From Micropruina glycogenica (GTDB taxonomy: Bacteria > Actinomycetota > Actinomycetes > Propionibacteriales > Propionibacteriaceae), in assembly GCF_900289045.1 (NCBI RefSeq), contig NZ_LT985188.1:1426001-1490000 (forward strand): a stretch of DNA of 64,000 bases, written 5' to 3'. The position numbers and the translations under genes are program-made. Numbering within the stretch: position 1 is the first letter of the stretch; each line of letters starts with the position of its first letter. The notes below the pieces were generated by a model. It saw only the letters and a program-made list of their open reading frames with translations, had not been told where the DNA came from and ran no database searches. Of the stretch, positions 30,630 through 40,367 are shown piece after piece.

Positions 30630-31985
30630 TCAAGTCGCGGGCCGTCCCAACAAGTCGTCGAGAGTGGCCATGCGTGCGGCCATACCGGCCTCGGCGCCGT
30701 GATCGGTGGGCACGTAGTAGCGGGCGTCGATCAACTCATCAGGCAGGTACTGCTGGGCGGCCACGCCGTGCGGATGATCGTGCGCGTACTGGTAGCCCTT
30801 GCCGTGGCCGAGCGCCTTGGCACCCGCGTAGTGCGCGTCGCGAAGGTGCGCAGGCACCTGCCCGATGCGGCCGGCGCGAACGTCGGCGAGTGCTCCATCG
30901 ACGGCCATGATGACGGCGTTCGACTTGGGGGCCAACGCACAGGTGATCACCGCCTGGGCCAAGTTGAGCCGAGCCTCGGGCATGCCGATCAACTGAACGG
31001 CCTGGGCTGCCGCGACGCAGGTCTGCAGCACCTGGGGCGCCGCGAGCCCGATGTCTTCACTGGCTAGAATCACCAGCCGACGAGCGATGAACCGCGGGTC
31101 TTCGCCGGCCTCGAGCATGCGCGCGAACCAATGCAGCGCCGCCTGCACATCAGAGCCCCGCAGCGACTTGATGAAGGCGCTGATCACGTCGTAGTGCTGA
31201 TCGCCGTCCCTGTCGTAGCGGACGGCCGCCCGATCGACCGCCCGGCTGATCTGGTCGGGAGTGATGTCGGTGGCGCCGTCGGCACTGGCTCCGGCCGCCG
31301 ACTCTTCCAGATAGGTGAGCAGCCGACGGGCGTCGCCCCCGGCGAGCCGCAGCAGGTCGGCGCGTCCCTCGGCACTCAGGGTGACCCGTCCGCCCAGTCC
31401 GCGTTCGTCGGTGAGCGCCCGGTCGAGCAGCACACCCAGGTCGGCGTCGGTGAGCGGTTTGAGGGTCAGCAGCAGCGAACGCGACAGCAGGGGTGCGATC
31501 ACCGAGAACGACGGGTTCTCGGTGGTCGCAGCGATCAGCGTGACCAGGCGATTCTCGACCGCCGGCAGCAGTACGTCTTGTTGCGCCTTGTTGAACCGGT
31601 GTACCTCGTCGACGAACAGCACCGTCGAGCGACCTCGGGCGAGTTCTCGGCGGGCCACGTCGAGTTCGGCACGCACCTCTTTGACGCCGGCGGTCACCGC
31701 CGAGATCTCGACGAACCGGCGATTGCCCGTCTGCGACACCACGGCGGCGATGGTGGTCTTGCCGACACCGGGCGGCCCCCACAAAAACACCGACATCGCC
31801 GCGTCGCCCTCGGCCAGCCTGCGCAGCGGCGATCCGGCCTTGAGCAGATGCTGCTGCCCGACGATCTCGTCGACAGTGCGCGGCCGCATGCGCACCGCGA
31901 GCGGAGCATCGGCCCTCGACATGCTCAGCGAGCCGCCCCCCAGGTTCACCGCCGGAGCGTCGTCGTTGCCGAACAGGTCTTCCAC
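30630..31985 (-). CDS. rarA: Replication-associated recombination protein A (AAA+ ATPase)
   Basis: RarA/MgsA acts at stalled replication forks and binds SSB. It shows [17 protein letters not shown], Walker [10 protein letters not shown] (70-78), Walker [11 protein letters not shown], and a C-terminal tetramerisation region (SALHYDV-type, here [25 protein letters not shown]). I start it at the GTG at 31985 (VEDLFGNDD...), a typical family N-terminus, giving 451 residues; the longer open frame is antisense to the PadR gene. Confidence 0.95.
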   Translation of the reverse strand: MEDLFGNDDAPAVNLGGGSLSMSRADAPLAVRMRPRTVDEIVGQQHLLKAGSPLRRLAEGDAAMSVFLWGPPGVGKTTIAAVVSQTGNRRFVEISAVTAGVKEVRAELDVARRELARGRSTVLFVDEVHRFNKAQQDVLLPAVENRLVTLIAATTENPSFSVIAPLLSRSLLLTLKPLTDADLGVLLDRALTDERGLGGRVTLSAEGRADLLRLAGGDARRLLTYLEESAAGASADGATDITPDQISRAVDRAAVRYDRDGDQHYDVISAFIKSLRGSDVQAALHWFARMLEAGEDPRFIARRLVILASEDIGLAAPQVLQTCVAAAQAVQLIGMPEARLNLAQAVITCALAPKSNAVIMAVDGALADVRAGRIGQVPAHLRDAHYAGAKALGHGKGYQYAHDHPHGVAAQQYLPDELIDARYYVPTDHGAEAGMAARMATLDDLLGRPAT

Positions 31986-32018
31986 CGCGCCGAGTCTACG
32001 GGCGCAGGACGATGCGTC

Positions 32019-32090
32019 CGAAAACTGCGCGCCCGTGAGCTCAAACCACCGCGACACGCCGTGTTGGCCCGCACGGGCGCGCAGTTTTCG
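32019..32090. repeat. 72-bp element with perfect 19-bp inverted ends
   Basis: CGAAAACTGCGCGCCCGTG (32019-32037) pairs perfectly with CACGGGCGCGCAGTTTTCG (32072-32090). The 34-bp centre carries CGCGACACGCCG, a block shared with the F3 repeats. It lies between the divergent rarA and PadR genes. It could be a small MITE or a bidirectional regulatory hairpin. Confidence 0.75.
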
Positions 32091-32115
32091 ACAGCACTTG
32101 CGTTCCGAACAGTCT

Positions 32116-32147
32116 CGATATATCGTTGATGCAACGTAAGACTTACG
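32116..32147 (+). promoter_or_regulatory. Palindromic operators before the PadR gene
   Basis: Two palindromes precede the start: CGATATATCG (32116-32125), which resembles the AT-rich dyads bound by PadR proteins, and CGTAAG-A-CTTACG (32135-32147). A good ribosome site (GGAG, 32151-32154) follows with 8-base spacing. Autorepression is likely by analogy. Confidence 0.5.
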
Positions 32148-32162
32148 AAAGGAGTTCCGATC

Positions 32163-32831
32163 ATGAGGAACGACAACACGTTCAACGAGAACGGTCCGCG
32201 CCAGAGTCGCGGACATCACGGACGCCCGCAGCGCGGTGCGTTCGGCGAAGGCCACAACCGCGGCGGCTTCGGCCCCGGCTTCCCCTTCGGCGGCCCCGGC
32301 TTCGGTGGCCCGATGGGTCCGTTCGGCGGCCCCGGCGGTCGTCGTGGCGGACGCGGCCGGGCCCGGCGCGGCGACGTTCGGCAGGCCGTGCTGGCCCTGC
32401 TGGCAGATGAGCCGCTCAACGGCTACCAGATGATCCAGAAGCTGGCCGAGCACACCGAGGGCGGTTGGAAGCCGTCCCCCGGCGCGATCTACCCGGCGCT
32501 GGCCCAGCTCGAAGACGAGGGTCTGATCGAGCAGTTCGACAACGAGGGCACCAAGGCCTACCGGCTCACCGAGGCGGGTCAGTCCGCCGCCGGCGAGATC
32601 GGCCAGAAGCCGTGGGAGACCTTCAACGCCGAGAACGCGCCGCTGCACCCCGAGGCGATGAAGGCGATGTGGAGCGAGTTCCGCGGGCTGGCCATGGCCG
32701 CCCAGGAACTGACCCGCAACGGCAGCCAGGCCCAGCAGGAGCGCGCCAGTCAGTTGCTGGCCGAGACCAAGCGCAAGCTGTACGGCCTGCTGGCCGACAG
32801 CGACGTGCACAACGGCGACGACCTGCGCTGA
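32163..32831 (+). CDS. PadR family transcriptional regulator with Gly-rich N-terminus
   Basis: Winged-helix regulator, 222 residues. Residues 1-68 are a Gly/Pro/Phe/Arg-rich low-complexity extension (repeats such as FGGPG). The PadR domain follows ([51 protein letters not shown]), then a helical C-terminus. Such Gly-rich extensions are known in actinobacterial PadR proteins. A partner ABC exporter is not next to it, so the target is unknown. Confidence 0.92.
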   Translation: MRNDNTFNENGPRQSRGHHGRPQRGAFGEGHNRGGFGPGFPFGGPGFGGPMGPFGGPGGRRGGRGRARRGDVRQAVLALLADEPLNGYQMIQKLAEHTEGGWKPSPGAIYPALAQLEDEGLIEQFDNEGTKAYRLTEAGQSAAGEIGQKPWETFNAENAPLHPEAMKAMWSEFRGLAMAAQELTRNGSQAQQERASQLLAETKRKLYGLLADSDVHNGDDLR

Positions 32832-32845
32832 CGCTTCCAGCAAAC

Positions 32846-32877
32846 GAAGGGCCGCCCGATCGTTCGGGCGGCCCTTC
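32846..32877 (+). terminator. Hairpin terminator after the PadR gene
   Basis: GAAGGGCCGCCCGA-tcgt-TCGGGCGGCCCTTC forms a 14-bp perfect stem starting 15 bases past the PadR stop. The sequence after it is T-rich only at first (TTCTGC). Confidence 0.75.
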
Positions 32878-33115
32878 TGCGTCGCCGTGGCTGCGCGGGC
32901 TGATCGACAATCAGGTGCCGGTCATCCCGGCAGACGCCGGGATCTGCCGCCACCCGGGGTCTCCGCAATCGTGCCATTCGAGATACCCGGGGCAAGCCCG
33001 GGATGACGAACCGTCAGCCTCGGCAAGCCCGGGATGACGAACCGTCAGCCTCAGCAAACCCCGGACGACGAGCGTCGGGGTCGGCACCTCAGATCCCCCT
33101 CCGCCGCGATCGTGC
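32878..33115. repeat. F1 palindromes between PadR and aspS
   Basis: One F1 copy lies at about 32920-32946 (reversed) and another at 32979-33005. The latter's right half (GGCAAGCCCGGGATGACGAA plus CCGTCAGCCT) is duplicated directly at about 33022. The genes converge here, so the hairpins may act as terminators for both. No coding sequence is supported. Confidence 0.6.
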
Positions 33116-34903
<1,788 letters not shown>

Positions 34904-35254
34904 GGCGATGTTCCTTTCTCTGTTCCCGCATAGACGGTGCGGGACACTCGTTCGAGTCTAGAGGCCACACGACCGGCCGTCGAAACGCCTTCGCCGGGGA
35001 CGTGCGTGGCTGACTCGGGTGCCGCGTCTGGGAGCGATGCCCGAGCCGCCCACCTCCAGATCGCCCGGACGCTGGCGCGTCCTGCCGATCTTCCGACGCC
35101 CACCAACCTGCCCCGGGCATCGCTCCCCAGCCGCTTTGATCCTCCCCAGTCGTACTCCGCTTTCCACGACATGCTTGATTCGGTCACGACACCCACCCAT
35201 CCAGACTCGGTGCGTGAGTGCACCGTCTGTGCGGGACGGAGGGAGTGGTGGGGA
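34904..35254. promoter_or_regulatory. aspS leader: promoter, palindrome, and a long structured element
   Basis: On the minus strand a sigma-A-like promoter, TCGACG-17 bp-TAGACT (-10 at 34960-34955), overlaps the 12-bp palindrome ACTCGTTCGAGT (34946-34957). A short hairpin CCCGCA...TGCGGG (34925-34943) lies in the leader. Farther up, GGGAGCGATGCCCG (35030-35043) pairs with CGGGCATCGCTCCC (35114-35127) around 70 bases. Nothing here resembles a T-box by eye. No gene is supported. Confidence 0.45.
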
Positions 35255-35893
35255 CTAGAAAACGTTGAAGGGCCGGAACTGGACGCTGATGCGGGGGCCG
35301 ACCGCCTTGGCGGTCTTCAGGATCGCGTGTTCCCAGGTGCGCTGGCACGAGCCGCCCATCACGATCAGGTCGCCGTGGCCGAGTGGGTGGCTGCTGTGCA
35401 CCTGACCGCCGTTGGGGCGCAAAGACAGCTGCCGCGGCGCTCCGAACGACACGATGGCGACCATGGTGTCTTCGGTGCGGCTACGGCCGATGCGGTCGCC
35501 GTGCCAGGCCACCGAGTCACGTCCGTCGCGGTAGTAGCAGCACCCCGCGGTGACGAACTCTTCGCCCAGTTCGGCCGCGTAGTGGCGGTTTAACTCGTTG
35601 CGGGCGGCGGTCAGCGCCGCGTGCGGCAACTCGTCGCCGATGCCGTACTGATGCAGTAGCCGGGGCACGTCGACCACCCGGTCGTACATTTCGCGACGCT
35701 CGGCGTGCCACGGAATGTCGTGCACCAGCCGCGGAAACACCTGATCGGCGCCCCTGACCCAGCCGCGCGCGACGTCGACCCAGGCGCCGTCGCTGAGCGT
35801 CACCCGGCGCACCAGGCCCTGAAGGGACGGCACCTCGACCGCCGCGCTGGTGAACAACGATGCCTGGAAGTCCGTCGTCATGGTAGCCAGCAT
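35255..35893 (-). CDS. alkB: Alpha-ketoglutarate-dependent DNA dioxygenase AlkB
   Basis: Removes alkyl lesions from DNA/RNA bases by oxidative demethylation with Fe(II) and 2-oxoglutarate. The iron ligands are His131 and Asp133 (WHGDRIG) and His189 (RTWEHAI). 2-oxoglutarate is held by Arg201 and Arg207 (RISVQFRPF). 212 residues. An ATG at 35881 (MTTDFQ) is an alternative start. It is divergent from the ArsR-SRPBCC pair. Confidence 0.93.
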   Translation of the reverse strand: MLATMTTDFQASLFTSAAVEVPSLQGLVRRVTLSDGAWVDVARGWVRGADQVFPRLVHDIPWHAERREMYDRVVDVPRLLHQYGIGDELPHAALTAARNELNRHYAAELGEEFVTAGCCYYRDGRDSVAWHGDRIGRSRTEDTMVAIVSFGAPRQLSLRPNGGQVHSSHPLGHGDLIVMGGSCQRTWEHAILKTAKAVGPRISVQFRPFNVF

Positions 35894-35939
35894 AGACCTG
35901 ATTCGTACATTTGTACGAACACATCGCTTGACTCAACTA

Positions 35940-35955
35940 GTAACCATATGGTTAC
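35940..35955 (+). promoter_or_regulatory. 16-bp palindromic operator before the ArsR gene
   Basis: GTAACCATATGGTTAC is a perfect palindrome ending 9 bases before the ArsR ATG. This type of site before an ArsR-SRPBCC pair suggests autorepression, and it also sits in the alkB upstream region. Confidence 0.65.
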
Positions 35956-35964
35956 CATTTTCCC

Positions 35965-36327
35965 ATGGACGTGTTCGCGGCACTGGCCGACCCGGTGCGA
36001 CGTGACCTGCTGGCCAGGTTGAGCGCCGGGCCCATGCGGGTGGTCGACCTGGCCGCCGAGCTGCCAGTCTCGCGGCCGGCCGTGAGCAAGCACCTGCGCC
36101 TGCTCGGCGCGGCGGGCCTGGTCACCGCGACCCCGTCGGGGCGGGAGACCCGCTACGCCCTGCGCCGACGCGGGTTGGAACCGCTCAACGCCTACCTGGC
36201 CACGCTCGCCGTCCGCGCGCCCTTCGCCGAACACACTCTCGACGCGCTCGCCCTCGAGGTGCGGCGCACCGTGCGCGAGCGCCGTTCGGCCCCCGAAACC
36301 GCCAGCCCAACCAAGGAGACAGCATGA
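35965..36327 (+). CDS. ArsR family winged-helix regulator
   Basis: 120 residues: MDVFAALADPVRRDLLARLS, then the recognition helix region SRPAVSKHLRLLGAAGLV. It lacks an obvious Cys metal site, so it is a non-metal ArsR of the kind paired with SRPBCC/AHSA1 proteins. The stop overlaps the SRPBCC start by 4 bases. It likely binds the palindrome at 35940-35955. Confidence 0.92.
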   Translation: MDVFAALADPVRRDLLARLSAGPMRVVDLAAELPVSRPAVSKHLRLLGAAGLVTATPSGRETRYALRRRGLEPLNAYLATLAVRAPFAEHTLDALALEVRRTVRERRSAPETASPTKETA

Positions 36328-36827
36328 CCACCGGTTTTCGCGAATACCGTGACGGCACCACCTACCTGGTGTTCCACCGCAGCTTCACCGCCCCGATCGC
36401 CGACGTCTGGGACTCGATCGTCGACCCCGAACGACTCAACCGCTGGTTCGGCCGCTGGACCGGCGACCCCGCGAGCGGCACGGTGCAGATCGAGTGGACG
36501 GCCGAAGAGGGCTCGCCCGTGGCCACCTACGCCATCGAGGTGTGCGAGCCACCCACACGGTTGCGGCTGCACAGCGTGCACGATGATCCGGCCGAGGTCT
36601 GGACCCTCGATCTGGGGCTCAGCGAAGCCGACGGCGTCACCACTCTTGCGTTCGCCCAACTGGTGGACGACCCCGCCGTGGTCACCGATGTCGGACCCGG
36701 TTGGCAGTACTACCTCGACCGCTTCGAGGTCGCCCGATCGGGCGGCGACGCCAACACCGTGAGGTGGGGCGACGACTACCTGAAATACGCCGCCCACTAC
36801 GCCAAAGAGTTTGATGTGGAGGCATAG
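36324..36827 (+). CDS. SRPBCC (AHSA1-like) domain protein
   Basis: 167 residues of the START/Bet v1-like fold: VFHRSFTAPIADVWDSIVDPERLNRWFGRW and later LRLHSVHDDPAEVWTLDLGL. Such proteins form a hydrophobic cavity and are usually cotranscribed with an ArsR repressor, as here. The ligand is unknown. Confidence 0.9.
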   Translation: MTTGFREYRDGTTYLVFHRSFTAPIADVWDSIVDPERLNRWFGRWTGDPASGTVQIEWTAEEGSPVATYAIEVCEPPTRLRLHSVHDDPAEVWTLDLGLSEADGVTTLAFAQLVDDPAVVTDVGPGWQYYLDRFEVARSGGDANTVRWGDDYLKYAAHYAKEFDVEA

Positions 36828-36891
36828 GCGAACGGGCAGAGATCCCAGCGTTTCGCTGGGATGACGAACTCCCACGGCGCACGCCGGGATC
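36828..36891. repeat. F1 palindrome between convergent SRPBCC and hisS genes
   Basis: GATCCCAGCGtttCGCTGGGATGACG (about 36841-36866), followed by a second half copy (GCACGCCGGGATCTCA). The hairpin may serve both convergent genes as a terminator. Confidence 0.6.
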
Positions 36892-38223
36892 TCAACCCCC
36901 GCTGACCCCCGGACGACGATCGCCCTCGGGCGGCGTCCATGAGTCGGGATCGGCCGGCACCTGCTCGCCGGAGCGGATGTCTTTCACCTCGTTCGAGCTG
37001 AACCAGACGAACGGAATGCCCCGCCGGTCGGCGTAGCGGATCTGCTTGCCGAACCGGTCGGCCCTGGGCGCCACCTCGGTGGCGATGCCCCGAGCGCGCA
37101 GCTTCGCCGCGATCGCCACGGCGTCGGCCCGGGTCTCCTCTGCGTCCACGGCCACCAGCACGCAGCTCGGCACCGTCCTGGACGCGGTCAGCGCCCCCTT
37201 TGAGATGAGCGGCACCAGAATGCGGGTCACCCCGATCGACAGCCCGACGCCGGGGTAGCCGGTGCGGCCGTCGGACGCCAACGAGTCGTAACGCCCCCCC
37301 GAACAGATCGAGCCGAGGTGCTCGAAGCCCGTCATCTCGGTTTCGTAGACGGTGCCGGTGTAGTAGTCGAGCCCGCGGGCGATCTTGAGGTCGGCCACCA
37401 GTCGCCCGGGCACCGCGGCGGCCGCCGCGGCCACCAGGTCGGCCAACTGGGCCAGCCCCTCGTCCAGCAGTTCGTTCTCGACGCCCAACGCCCGAACCCG
37501 CTCCACGAACGACTCGTCGGCGGCCGAGATCGTCGCGAGTTCGAGACATTTGGCCGCCACCTGGTCGCTCAACCCGAGTTCACCGGTGAGCAGGTCGGCG
37601 ACCGCCGCCGGCCCGATCTTGTCGAGCTTGTCGACCCGCTGCAGCACGGCCAGGTGATCGTCGATGCCCAGCCCGCGGTAGAAGCCCTCGGCCAGCTTGC
37701 GGTTGTTCACCCGCATCAGCACCGGCGGTACGCCGAAGTCTGTGTGCAGCCGCTCCAGCGCCTCGAGAATCACCAACGCCACCTCGACGTCGTGGTGCGC
37801 GGCCAGCGCGTCCTGGCCCACCACATCGATGTCGGCCTGCAGGAACTCGCGATACCGGCCCTCTTGCGGACGCTCGCCACGCCACACCTTCTGAATCTGG
37901 TAGCGGCGAAACGGAAAGCTCAGGTGCCCCGAGTTCTCGAGCACGTAGCGGGCGAACGGCACGGTCAGGTCGAAGTGCAGGCCCAGTTCGTCACGGTCGG
38001 CGATGCCCGCGCGCACCGACTGCAGCCGCTGCACCACGTAGATCTCTTTGTCGATCTCGCCCTTGCGCGCCAGTTGCGCCATCGGTTCGAGCGCCCTGGT
38101 CTCGATGGACCCGAACCCGTGCAGTTCGAACGTCTGCGCCAACGACGCGAGCACCCGCTGTTCGACGATGCGCCCCTCGGGCAGAAACTCGGGAAAGCCG
38201 CTCAGCGGCTTGGGACGGCTCAT
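36892..38223 (-). CDS. hisS: Histidyl-tRNA synthetase
   Basis: Class II synthetase, 443 residues. Features are SGFPEFLPEGRIVEQ, the motif 2 region VWRGERPQEGRYREFLQADIDVVG, the His-binding ARGLDYYTGTVYE and CSGGRYDSLA. A C-terminal anticodon domain follows. Its start overlaps the stop of the upstream MBL hydrolase by 4 bases. Confidence 0.97.
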   Translation of the reverse strand: MSRPKPLSGFPEFLPEGRIVEQRVLASLAQTFELHGFGSIETRALEPMAQLARKGEIDKEIYVVQRLQSVRAGIADRDELGLHFDLTVPFARYVLENSGHLSFPFRRYQIQKVWRGERPQEGRYREFLQADIDVVGQDALAAHHDVEVALVILEALERLHTDFGVPPVLMRVNNRKLAEGFYRGLGIDDHLAVLQRVDKLDKIGPAAVADLLTGELGLSDQVAAKCLELATISAADESFVERVRALGVENELLDEGLAQLADLVAAAAAAVPGRLVADLKIARGLDYYTGTVYETEMTGFEHLGSICSGGRYDSLASDGRTGYPGVGLSIGVTRILVPLISKGALTASRTVPSCVLVAVDAEETRADAVAIAAKLRARGIATEVAPRADRFGKQIRYADRRGIPFVWFSSNEVKDIRSGEQVPADPDSWTPPEGDRRPGVSGG

Positions 38224-38912
38224 CGGATTCCACCTAGATAGTCGGCTTGCAGGTACGGGTTGGACGACCGCTCGGCCGCCATCAGGCTCTGCGGCCCGTG
38301 CCCCGGCAACAGCGCGGAGGTGTCAGACAGGCCGAGCACCGGGCCGCGCAGCGTGTCGAGCATCACCGCGTGATCGCCCCCGGGCAGGTCGGTGCGGCCG
38401 ATCGATCCCGCGAACAACACGTCGCCGGTGAACACCACCTGGTCGGCGCGATCGTTGCCCGCCAGCCCGGTTCGCAGCATCACACAACCCGGACGATGCC
38501 CCGGCGCATGAATCACCTCGAAGCTCAGTCCGGCCACGTCCACGCCCTCGTCGAACAGTCGCAGGTCGGCGGGCTCGGCCAGCGGCTGGTCGCCGATCAG
38601 TTGCGCCAGCAGCGGCGCAACCTCGGGCCCGAGCCCGGCCGCCGGGTCGGTGAGCAGTTCGCGGTCGGCCACGTGAATCCACGCGGGCACGCCATACTCG
38701 TCGGCCAACTCTGCGGCCGAGGCGACATGATCGATGTGTCCGTGGGTCAGCAACACCCCGGCCGGGGTCAGGTCGTGTGCGCTCACCAGACGGCGCAGAC
38801 CGTCGGCCGCACCCACCCCGGGATCGACGATCACGCAGTCACGACCGGCCGCGGTGGCGGCCACATAGCAGTTCGCCTGCCACGGGCCGCTGGGAAAACT
38901 GGCCAGAAACAC
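38220..38912 (-). CDS. MBL-fold hydrolase (glyoxalase II-like)
   Basis: Metallo-beta-lactamase fold with all metal ligands: THGHIDH, HAPGHRPG, TGDVLFAGSIGRTDLPGG and LPGHGPQS. The GTG at 38912 (VFLASFPSGPWQANCYV) matches the usual family start and gives 230 residues; an ATG at 38966 would add 18. The family is glyoxalase II-like thioesterases of unknown substrate. Location before hisS is conserved in actinobacteria. Confidence 0.88.
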   Translation of the reverse strand: MFLASFPSGPWQANCYVAATAAGRDCVIVDPGVGAADGLRRLVSAHDLTPAGVLLTHGHIDHVASAAELADEYGVPAWIHVADRELLTDPAAGLGPEVAPLLAQLIGDQPLAEPADLRLFDEGVDVAGLSFEVIHAPGHRPGCVMLRTGLAGNDRADQVVFTGDVLFAGSIGRTDLPGGDHAVMLDTLRGPVLGLSDTSALLPGHGPQSLMAAERSSNPYLQADYLGGIR

Positions 38913-38974
38913 GCGGGCCAGCCTATCGGCCGACTCGCCGGGCACGATCCACAAACCGGCGGTCATGAGGCAAG

Positions 38975-40225
38975 ATGGTCGCCATGACTTCTTCCAGCCC
39001 GGCTGATTTCGGCCGCGTTGACCCCGACGGCACCGTCTACGTCCGCACCGCCGAGGGCGAACGCAGCGTCGGCCAGATACCCGATGTCACCGAAGCCGAG
39101 GCGCTGGCGTTCTACACCCGGCGGTTCGAGGCGCTGGATCTCGAGGTCAGTCTGCTGGAACGCCGCATCGCCTCCGGAGCCCTGTCACCCGACGAAGCCC
39201 GGCACAGCATCAACACCGTCACCGGCAACGTCACCGGCGCCAACGCGGTCGGCGATCTGGACGGCCTCACCACCCGGCTGCAGGCGCTGGCACCCGTGCT
39301 GGCCCAGGCCTCGGCCGAACGCCGTGCCGAGCGCGCCAAGCAGGCCGAGGCCACGAAGGCCACCAAAGAAGGCATGGTCGCCGAAGCCGAGCAGTTGGCG
39401 CTGAGCAACGACTGGCGCGGTGGCGTGAACCGGTTCCGGTCGCTGCTCGACGAATGGAAGGCGCTCCCCCGCATCGATCGGGCCACCGACGACGCCTTAT
39501 GGCACCGGTTCTCGACCGCGCGCACCACCTACACCCGGCGCCGCAAGGCGCAGTTCGCCGAGCAGGCCGAAAAGCGTGAAGGCGCCCGGCAGCTCAAGGA
39601 ACAGATCATCGCCGAGGCCCGTCCACTGGCCGAATCGACCGACTGGGGGCCCACCGCCGGCGCGTTCCGCGACCTGATGACGCGCTGGAAGGCCGCCGGG
39701 TCTGCCCCGCGCGAGGTGGACGACGCCCTGTGGGCCGAGTTCCGCGGGCTGCAGGACACGTTCTTCAACGCGCGTCAGTCGACGCTGTCGCAGCAGGACG
39801 AGGAGTTCAAGGCCAACCTCGACGCCAAAGAAGCCCTGTTGGCCAAAGCCGAGGCCGAGATCGTGCCGGTCACCGACCTGGACGCGTCGCGCAACGCCTT
39901 CAGAACCTTCCTGGAGCAGTTCAACGCCTTGGGCAAGGTACCCCGCGAGTCGATTCGTGGCCTCGACAATCGCGTGAGGGCACTCGAGACGGCGGTCAGG
40001 CAGGCCGAAGACGCCGAGTGGAAGCGCACCGACCCCGAGGCCCGGGCCCGCGCCGAAGAGACGGTGGCGATGCTCAGCAGCGAGATCGACAAGCTCAGCG
40101 AGAAGATCACCAAGGCCGAGGCCCGCGGCGACAAGAAGGCCGCCGACAAGGCCCGCGACTCGATCGCCACGTACCAGAGTTGGCTCGACCAGGCCCGCGA
40201 GACGCTCGCCGACTTCAGCCGTTGA
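38975..40225 (+). CDS. DUF349 domain protein
   Basis: 416 residues, almost entirely helical, with DUF349 repeats marked by the W-R/G and L-W-x-R/E-F pattern (DDALWHRFSTARTTYTRRRK; DDALWAEFRGLQDTFFNARQ). A basic/acidic coiled-coil tail follows (EIDKLSEKITKAEARGDKKA). Function is unknown; the genes are often near relA, as is roughly true here. An ATG at 38984 (MTSSSPADFG) is an equally good start. Confidence 0.85.
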   Translation: MVAMTSSSPADFGRVDPDGTVYVRTAEGERSVGQIPDVTEAEALAFYTRRFEALDLEVSLLERRIASGALSPDEARHSINTVTGNVTGANAVGDLDGLTTRLQALAPVLAQASAERRAERAKQAEATKATKEGMVAEAEQLALSNDWRGGVNRFRSLLDEWKALPRIDRATDDALWHRFSTARTTYTRRRKAQFAEQAEKREGARQLKEQIIAEARPLAESTDWGPTAGAFRDLMTRWKAAGSAPREVDDALWAEFRGLQDTFFNARQSTLSQQDEEFKANLDAKEALLAKAEAEIVPVTDLDASRNAFRTFLEQFNALGKVPRESIRGLDNRVRALETAVRQAEDAEWKRTDPEARARAEETVAMLSSEIDKLSEKITKAEARGDKKAADKARDSIATYQSWLDQARETLADFSR

Positions 40226-40256
40226 TCGACGGCGCCCTCGACGACAGGGCGCCCCA

Positions 40257-40284
40257 TGAGAGATTGCGGCGTCCGCCGCAATGA
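40257..40284. repeat. F1 palindrome after DUF349
   Basis: GATTGCGGCGtccGCCGCAATGACG, an F1 variant with compensating changes in both arms, which argues that the hairpin itself is under selection or was inserted as a distinct subtype. Confidence 0.6.
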
Positions 40285-40318
40285 CGAAAACCGCACCCCG
40301 CACGTCCGACTCATGCAA

Positions 40319-40359
40319 CGAACGGTCCGGCCCACCGTGGTGGCGGGCCGGACCGTTCG
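40319..40359. terminator. Strong bidirectional hairpin between DUF349 and alkaline phosphatase genes
   Basis: CGAACGGTCCGGCCC (40319-40333) pairs perfectly over 15 bp with GGGCCGGACCGTTCG (40345-40359) around an 11-base loop. It lies between two convergent genes and can end both transcripts. Confidence 0.75.
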
Positions 40360-40367
40360 GGCTCAGG

